Below are positions 34,818-39,006 of a stretch of DNA of 39,006 bases, in pieces; position 1 is the stretch's first letter; the number at the start of each line of letters is the position of its first letter. The translations under genes and the position numbers were made by a program. Origin of the DNA: an uncultured Bacilli bacterium (GTDB taxonomy: Bacteria; Bacillota_I; Bacilli_A; RF39; UBA660); NCBI GenBank assembly GCA_947632405.1, contig CANRPE010000010.1:1-39006 (forward strand). The letters are read 5' to 3'. The notes beneath the pieces were generated by a model. That model was not told the origin of the DNA and ran no database searches. It saw nothing but the letters and a program-made list of their open reading frames with translations.

Positions 34818-35747
34818 TTATGATTTGGTTATTTCAACAACAGCACGACCACCATATCTATTTATATTAGCTTCAATTTTGTCAACATACATGACTCCAT
34901 TTGCTCTAATATGAACAGCAATGCCAGAAGAAATCGTCATAGTATAATAACCAAGATAAGCTTGATAATCATTAACTGTTCCCTCATAAGTCATTGACCT
35001 TTGTAAATAATTATATAACCATATTGGACATGTTGGGATATTAGTACCATCACTAAATTTGCAACCTAATATTGTAGCCTCTTGAACTGTAATCATTCTT
35101 ACATTTACTTCTTTTTTATCTAATTCATAGATATTAATATTACAGTTAGAATAAAAACAACCTGAATAACCTAATGTTGAATTTTCTCTCCCTATTGAAT
35201 AATTAAATTTATTTACATTTGTCCAAGTTGAAGTTTTATTTTCTAGAATATTTAATACGTTATTTATATTCGTATTACTATCTTCATTTAAATTCCATGG
35301 TATATTATATTCAATATTTTTTTGACTTTGTAATGTTAATTTTTCTCCATCATCATGCACTACATGAAATCTTATTTTTTCTTTTTCATTTACCATATAT
35401 TCTACTATTGTTCCTGGTGAACAACTTCCTTCTGTATTATTTAAATAACAAGTATTAACTTTACATGTTTTTTCATCGCCTGTTACACAAAAGTCTTCTG
35501 ATTCCTTATTTTCATCATAATAATACATTGCTTTTATATTTTCATTTTTTGGTTGAGGAGCTTTACTTTCACTAGCTTTTTTATACACTTCATCTATTGC
35601 ATCTTGAACATTAGTTGCTACTAGTTTTGAACTTGCATTATTATATCCAACATTTATACTTGATATTATAGTTGCTGCGTATACTGTTGTTCCTGTCAGT
35701 ATTGCTCCTAATACAAACATAATTAACATTTTTATTCTTTCTTTCAT
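34818..35747 (-). CDS. Divergent variable surface-protein paralog B
   Basis: A 309-residue family member that keeps the N-terminal helix (matching copy F over the first 33 residues), ATIISSINVGY, NVQDAIDEVY, a four-Cys segment (CVTGDEKTC..TCYLNNTEGSC) and the GGRAVVEITKS end, but is strongly diverged in between. The anchor before the variable part is GYYTMT rather than YWTMSA and the AW.V anchor is absent. It is much less similar to A, C, D and E than they are to each other, although it sits between A and C and has the same promoter cassette. It may have a different partner, or be an older copy outside the exchange among the others. Confidence 0.82.
   Translation of the reverse strand: MKERIKMLIMFVLGAILTGTTVYAATIISSINVGYNNASSKLVATNVQDAIDEVYKKASESKAPQPKNENIKAMYYYDENKESEDFCVTGDEKTCKVNTCYLNNTEGSCSPGTIVEYMVNEKEKIRFHVVHDDGEKLTLQSQKNIEYNIPWNLNEDSNTNINNVLNILENKTSTWTNVNKFNYSIGRENSTLGYSGCFYSNCNINIYELDKKEVNVRMITVQEATILGCKFSDGTNIPTCPIWLYNYLQRSMTYEGTVNDYQAYLGYYTMTISSGIAVHIRANGVMYVDKIEANINRYGGRAVVEITKS
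34851..34934 (-). other. 3' region of copy B matching the hypervariable position
   Basis: Twenty-eight codons between TMT and GRAVVE. NNA codons (AGA, GCA, GGA, AAA, GAA, ATA) are common here, unlike in A, C, D and E, so this copy shows little of the NNY signature. Confidence 0.5.
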
Positions 35748-35778
35748 CTTAGATCACCTATTTTATTTATCTAAGATT

Positions 35779-35809
35779 ATTATACCCCCCCCCGTTTATA
35801 TTTTTGCAA
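35779..35809 (-). promoter_or_regulatory. Promoter of copy B with G9 spacer tract
   Basis: TTGCAA (35804-35809), 19-nt spacer with G9 (35785-35793), TATAAT (35779-35784). Confidence 0.75.
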
Positions 35810-35810
35810 G

Positions 35811-35833
35811 AAAAAAATTACACCGAAGTGTAA
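35811..35833 (-). terminator. TTCG-loop terminator after copy C
   Basis: Minus strand TTACAC-TTCG-GTGTAA (35818-35833) followed by T7. Confidence 0.75.
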
Positions 35834-35834
35834 T

Positions 35835-36824
35835 TTAGGGTTTGTTTATTTCTACGACGGCACGCGCACCATCGGCATTAGTAGTAGTATTACCAGTGTT
35901 GTCTAGGTAACCGGAATTAAGTACACGCCACGCAAAAGTAACGATGTCAAAATTAGCTGACATAGTCCAATAACCACCATCATATACTCCATTTTCATTT
36001 ACTATATCGCTATTATAATTTCCTCCATAACTTGTAGATTGATATAAGTAGTTATACATCCATCTTGGGCAGGAACCCCGATTATTTGCATCTATACTTG
36101 GTGGTATAATATTAGGATTTATTTTTTCATCTTTCCATACTAAGCATCCTGTTGCTGAAGCTTCTAATGCTGTGATCATTCTGGCTCGTGCTTTTCTTGT
36201 TCCTAATACTGAATTTGTATAGGTATTTGTTTCGCACTTTATTTTATAATCAGCTGTATATGTACAACCTGTGTAAGCATTGTCATATAATGTGGTTACT
36301 CCAAGTTCATATTCTAGTACATTTACATTTACCCATGTTGAAGTTGCTGCTTCTAATTGTGGTAATATTGTATCTGGTCCTTTACTGTTATTATTTTCTC
36401 CTGCATGCCATGCTATATTCCTTATTGTATTTTCTCTTTGTTGCATGGTTATCTTTATTCCATCATCTCTTAGTACATAAAAATAATGAAATTCACTATC
36501 ATTTACATAATACTTTATAACTGTTCCTTGTTCACATGTTTTACCTTTTTTATAACAATCTGTTTTTACACAGTTTTTTTCTTCGCCATTTATACATTTT
36601 GGATCTTGTTCACTATATTCATAAGCAGCTATTGGAGTTTTTGAAAAACTTTTATCATATACTTCGTCTATTGCATCTTGAACATTATCTGCTATTAGTT
36701 TTGAATTTTCATTACTATAACCAACATTTATACTTGATATTATAGTTGCCGCATATACTGTTGTTCCTGTTAATATTGCTCCTATTATTATTCCTAACAT
36801 AAATTTATAATTTTTCTTTAGCAT
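35835..36824 (-). CDS. Variable surface-protein paralog C
   Basis: A 329-residue family member. Its first residues (MLKKNYKFMLGIIIG) resemble copy A, while the segment after the helix (KSFSKTPIAAYEYSEQ) is like copy E, and its body again matches A (KGPDTILPQLEAATSTWVNV). One of the Cys-segment residues differs (EEKNC). The variable part (residues 291-319) reads as unrelated residues around AW.V and G.L anchors, ending GARAVVEINKP. It is transcribed from its own G9-spacer promoter, 87 bp downstream of copy D. Confidence 0.85.
   Translation of the reverse strand: MLKKNYKFMLGIIIGAILTGTTVYAATIISSINVGYSNENSKLIADNVQDAIDEVYDKSFSKTPIAAYEYSEQDPKCINGEEKNCVKTDCYKKGKTCEQGTVIKYYVNDSEFHYFYVLRDDGIKITMQQRENTIRNIAWHAGENNNSKGPDTILPQLEAATSTWVNVNVLEYELGVTTLYDNAYTGCTYTADYKIKCETNTYTNSVLGTRKARARMITALEASATGCLVWKDEKINPNIIPPSIDANNRGSCPRWMYNYLYQSTSYGGNYNSDIVNENGVYDGGYWTMSANFDIVTFAWRVLNSGYLDNTGNTTTNADGARAVVEINKP
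35868..35954 (-). other. Hypervariable 3' region of copy C
   Basis: Twenty-nine codons, 25 ending in C or T; the exceptions are the anchor codons GCG, TGG, GTA and CTA. Residues between the anchors share almost nothing with copies A, D or E. Confidence 0.7.
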
Positions 36825-36856
36825 CCTAGATCACCTATTTTTATTTATCTAAAATT

Positions 36857-36887
36857 ATTATACCCCCCCCCGTTTATATTTTTGCAA
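36857..36887 (-). promoter_or_regulatory. Promoter of copy C with G9 spacer tract
   Basis: TTGCAA (36882-36887), 19-nt spacer with G9 (36863-36871), TATAAT (36857-36862). Confidence 0.75.
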
Positions 36888-36889
36888 GA

Positions 36890-36910
36890 AAAATTTACAC
36901 CGAAGTGCAA
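36890..36910 (-). terminator. TTCG-loop terminator after copy D
   Basis: Minus strand TTGCAC-TTCG-GTGTAA (36895-36910) followed by AATTTTT; one stem mismatch and a shorter T-run make it weaker than the C and E copies. Confidence 0.55.
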
Positions 36911-36911
36911 T

Positions 36912-37901
36912 TTATGGCTTGGTTATTTCTACTACTGCTCGTGCTCCTTGGTTAATATCAACAGTTCCATGAACGTCGTACAAGTGACCCCCACGGTCAA
37001 CAATCCACGCAACAATAGTGTTATTTGAGTCAGCCGACATGGTCCAATAATTATAATCATATTTTCCATCCTCGTTTACTGTATCGTTATTATAACTTCC
37101 TCCCCAATTTTTTGATTGATATAGATAATTATACATCCAGTCTGGACAGGAACCATTATTATAAGCACTTATGCTTGGTGGAATAACATTACTATCTTTT
37201 GAACCATCTTTCCATACTAAACAACCTGCTGCTGAGGCTTCTAATGCTGTTATCATTCTGGCACGTGCTTTTCTTGTTCCTAATACCGAACTTGTATATG
37301 TGTTCTTTTCGCATCTTATTTTATAGTCTTCTGTTGTTGAACAACCTGTATTTGCATTTTCATATAATGTTGTTACTCCAGGTTCATATTCTAGTACATT
37401 TACATTTACCCAAGTTGAAGTTGCTTTTTCTAAGACTGGTAATACTGTATCTGGTCCTTTGCTGTTATCATTTGCTCCTGCATGCCATGCTATATTCCTT
37501 ATGGTATTTTCTCTTTGTTGCATGGTTATCTTTGTGCCATCATCATGTAATACATAGAAATAATGAAATTCACTATCATTTACATAGTACTTTATTACTG
37601 TTCCTTGTTTACATGTTTTTCCTTTTTTATAACAATCTGTTTTTACGCATGTTTTTTCTTCGCCATTTATACATTTTGGATCTTGTTCACTATATTCATA
37701 CGCTGTTATTAATTCTTTATTAAAACTTTTATCATACACTTCGTCTATTGCTTCTTGAACATTATTAGCTACTAACTTGGAGTTTTCATTATTATACTCT
37801 ACATTTATACTTGATATGATAGTTGCTGCATATACTCCAATTCCTCCTAGAGTTATTCCTCCTAATACAAAAATAATTAACATTTTTATTCTTTCTTTCA
37901 T
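36912..37901 (-). CDS. Variable surface-protein paralog D
   Basis: A 329-residue family member whose N-terminal helix is like B and F (MKERIKMLIIFVLG) but whose next segment (KSFNKELITAYEY) is the A type. It keeps the four-Cys segment, the ITMQQRENTIRNIAWHAG body and ARARMITALEAS. The variable part (residues 291-319) includes AWIV, GGHLYD and an ending GARAVVEITKP. Four extra bases in its leader put the SD AGGTGAGTGAT slightly farther from the ATG than in the other copies. Confidence 0.85.
   Translation of the reverse strand: MKERIKMLIIFVLGGITLGGIGVYAATIISSINVEYNNENSKLVANNVQEAIDEVYDKSFNKELITAYEYSEQDPKCINGEEKTCVKTDCYKKGKTCKQGTVIKYYVNDSEFHYFYVLHDDGTKITMQQRENTIRNIAWHAGANDNSKGPDTVLPVLEKATSTWVNVNVLEYEPGVTTLYENANTGCSTTEDYKIRCEKNTYTSSVLGTRKARARMITALEASAAGCLVWKDGSKDSNVIPPSISAYNNGSCPDWMYNYLYQSKNWGGSYNNDTVNEDGKYDYNYWTMSADSNNTIVAWIVDRGGHLYDVHGTVDINQGARAVVEITKP
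36945..37031 (-). other. Hypervariable 3' region of copy D
   Basis: Twenty-nine codons, 21 ending in C or T, with 38 of 87 bases G or C. Third positions in the following ARAVVE segment are all A here but T, G or C in other copies. Confidence 0.7.
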
Positions 37902-37937
37902 CTTAGATCACTCACCTATTTTTATTTATCTAAGATT

Positions 37938-37968
37938 ATTATACCCCCCCCCGTTTGTATTTTTGCAA
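37938..37968 (-). promoter_or_regulatory. Promoter of copy D with G9 spacer tract
   Basis: TTGCAA (37963-37968), 19-nt spacer with G9 (37944-37952), TATAAT (37938-37943). Confidence 0.75.
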
Positions 37969-37970
37969 GA

Positions 37971-37991
37971 AAAATTTACACCGAAGTGTAA
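37971..37991 (-). terminator. TTCG-loop terminator after copy E
   Basis: Minus strand TTACAC-TTCG-GTGTAA (37976-37991), perfect stem, followed by AATTTTT. Confidence 0.65.
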
Positions 37992-37992
37992 T

Positions 37993-38937
37993 TTATGATT
38001 TTGTTATTTCGACAACTGCTCGCGCACCATTGTGATTTTCAGTAATACTGAAGTAGTCGTTACCATAGCCTATACTACCACTAGTACTTACATACCATGC
38101 CTTAACAGGATTACTAGAGATAGCTGACATGGTCCAATAATGATAATCATATACTCCATTTTCATTTACTGTATCATTATTATAACTACCACCATAGTTT
38201 TTTGATAGATTTAAGTAATTATGCATCCAGTCTGGACAGGAACCTTCTTTATTTACTGAACAACCTGTTGATGATGCTTCTAATACTGTTATCATTCTGG
38301 CTCTTGCCTTTCTTTTTCCTAGGATTGAACTTGTATATGTATTTGTATCACATGTTATTTTATAATCTTCTGTTGTTGAACAACCTGTGTAGGCATTTTC
38401 ATATAATGTTGTTACTCCAGGTTCATATTCTATAACATTTACATTTACCCAAGTGGATGTTGCTTGCTCTAAGGCTGGTAAAACAGTGGTTGGTCCTTTA
38501 CTATTATCTTTTTCTCCTGCATGCCATGGTATATTTCTTATTGTATTTTCTCTTTGTTGCATCGTTATTGTTGTTCCATCATCTCTTAGTACATAAAAAT
38601 AATGAAATTCACTATCATTTACATAATACTTTATAACTGTTCCTTGTTTACATGTTTTTCCTTTTTTATAACAATCTGTTTTTACACATGTCTTTTCTTC
38701 GCCATTTATACATTTTGGATCTTCTTCACTATATTCATAAGCAGCTATTGGAGTTTTTGAAAAACTTTTATCATATACTTCATCTATGGCATCTTGAACA
38801 TTATCAGCTACTAACTTGGAACTTTCATTACTATATCCGACATTTATACTTGAGATTATGGTTGCTGCGTATACTGTTGTTCCAGTTAGTATTACACCCA
38901 ATATAAAAGCTACTATTATTTTTATTTTCTCTTTCAT
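37993..38937 (-). CDS. Variable surface-protein paralog E
   Basis: A 314-residue family member, shorter because it lacks about 20 residues between the last Cys-containing anchor (STGCSVNKEGSCPDWMHNYL) and the preceding helix. Its N-terminus (MKEKIKIIVAFILGV) is distinct, the next segment (KSFSKTPIAAYEYSEE) is shared with C, and the TGCSTTEDYK segment is shared with D. The variable part (residues 273-304) is the longest, with an inserted stretch before HNGARAVVEITKS. It is the most upstream visible gene of the array; its promoter lies at the right edge and another family member may follow outside. Confidence 0.85.
   Translation of the reverse strand: MKEKIKIIVAFILGVILTGTTVYAATIISSINVGYSNESSKLVADNVQDAIDEVYDKSFSKTPIAAYEYSEEDPKCINGEEKTCVKTDCYKKGKTCKQGTVIKYYVNDSEFHYFYVLRDDGTTITMQQRENTIRNIPWHAGEKDNSKGPTTVLPALEQATSTWVNVNVIEYEPGVTTLYENAYTGCSTTEDYKITCDTNTYTSSILGKRKARARMITVLEASSTGCSVNKEGSCPDWMHNYLNLSKNYGGSYNNDTVNENGVYDYHYWTMSAISSNPVKAWYVSTSGSIGYGNDYFSITENHNGARAVVEITKS
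38026..38121 (-). other. Hypervariable 3' region of copy E
   Basis: Thirty-two codons, 26 ending in C or T. Length differs from the other copies by three codons, so insertion or deletion as well as substitution has occurred. Confidence 0.7.
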
Positions 38938-39006
38938 CCTAGATCACCTATTTTTATTTATCTAAGATTATTATACCCCCCCCCGTTTGTATTTTTGCAA
39001 GAAAAA
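38938..39006 (-). repeat. Promoter cassette repeat upstream of E (cut by window edge)
   Basis: Leader, TATAAT, G9, TTGCAA and the start of the A/T run are present; the expected TTCG-loop hairpin lies beyond the edge. Its presence predicts another gene ending just outside the window. Confidence 0.8.
38970..39000 (-). promoter_or_regulatory. Promoter of copy E with G9 spacer tract
   Basis: TTGCAA (38995-39000), 19-nt spacer with G9 (38976-38984), TATAAT (38970-38975). Confidence 0.75.

Larger units (their letters stand above)
35748..35833 (-). repeat. Promoter cassette repeat between C and B
   Basis: Same elements as the other copies, with a perfect 6-bp TTCG-loop stem. The leader arm here is CTAAG, which makes its pairing with the upstream CTTAG perfect. 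Confidence 0.85.
36825..36910 (-). repeat. Promoter cassette repeat between D and C
   Basis: Same elements; the hairpin arm is GTGCAA (one mismatch) and the leader has TTTAGAT in place of CTTAGAT. Confidence 0.85.
37902..37991 (-). repeat. Promoter cassette repeat between E and D
   Basis: Same elements with a four-base insertion in the leader (TGAGTGATC instead of TGATC), a perfect TTCG-loop stem and a GT change in the promoter spacer; the G run is again nine. Confidence 0.85.

Noticed and set aside
36188-38906. Several rightward Leu/His/Phe-rich ORFs inside the paralogs
   Set aside because: They recur at equivalent antisense positions in every copy because the sense genes are similar; their composition is typical of antisense shadows.
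1-39006. A reverse transcriptase, Avd gene or template repeat for the proposed DGR
   Set aside because: No protein in any frame shows RT motifs such as YADD, and no non-coding stretch repeats the 3' anchors with AAC-rich sequence. If present they must lie outside the window.
33723-39006. CRISPR array
   Set aside because: The repeated units are 86-90 bp promoter/terminator cassettes spaced about 1 kb apart with genes between them, not short direct repeats with spacers.
1-39006. Insertion sequences, prophage or tRNA genes
   Set aside because: No transposase, integrase or phage structural protein was recognised, and no tRNA cloverleaf was noticed on reading.

Overview
The window comes from a very AT-rich, anaerobic, low-G+C Gram-positive-type bacterium, most like the gut lineages between Bacilli and Mollicutes (RF39/Erysipelotrichia-like; the placement is inference). 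It keeps a cell wall: there is a GH73-type autolysin, an LCP wall-polymer ligase, a FemABX lipid II aminoacyltransferase and an LtaS-like polymerase. It has oxygen-independent metabolism (class III ribonucleotide reductase with its activase, and a one-chain pyruvate:ferredoxin oxidoreductase). TGA is used as a stop (for example at the dut/nrdG overlap) and Trp is TGG, so the Mycoplasma code does not apply.

Layout. 1-425: start of a surface-protein paralog (copy F) with its repeated promoter cassette. 426-15395: envelope genes, namely a GH73 hydrolase, LCP protein, small membrane proteins, LtaS-like sulfatase, a giant repeat-built surface protein and a LiaF-like protein. 15417-17467: FemABX protein and a membrane partner. 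17536-21424: dut-nrdG-nrdD facing a divergent Crp/Fnr-family regulator across a perfect 16-bp palindrome. 21426-24853: tex, trxB, trxA. 24863-25134: a probable three-hairpin small RNA with its own promoter and terminator. 25135-28554: nifJ. 28642-33639: a glycan/envelope cluster (SGNH hydrolase, phosphodiester glycosidase, EF-hand-like coiled-coil protein, Alg13/GtrA fusion, Alg14-like protein, GT4). 33723 to the right edge: five tandem paralogs (A-E) of the same family as copy F.

The most striking system is this paralog array. Each gene is a short cassette: a TTCG-loop terminator hairpin, a promoter whose -35/-10 spacer holds nine consecutive G, a leader that can fold around the Shine-Dalgarno, a membrane-anchored Cys-containing body that is mosaic between copies, and a hypervariable 3' end. 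In the variable end, fixed anchors (YWTMSA, AW.V, G.L, GARAVVE) frame about 30 positions whose codons are mostly NNY and unusually G+C-rich. That resembles the variable region of C-type-lectin-fold targets of diversity-generating retroelements (DGRs), although no reverse transcriptase or template repeat lies in the window. The array therefore looks like a surface-variation locus that could combine promoter slippage, recombination between paralogs and targeted 3' diversification. All three mechanisms are inference and can be tested from reads and the rest of the genome.

Several start codons were moved from the longest possible ORF because a Shine-Dalgarno or promoter element overlaps the longer start (LtaS-like, giant surface protein, Crp/Fnr, trxA, GT4, Alg13-like).
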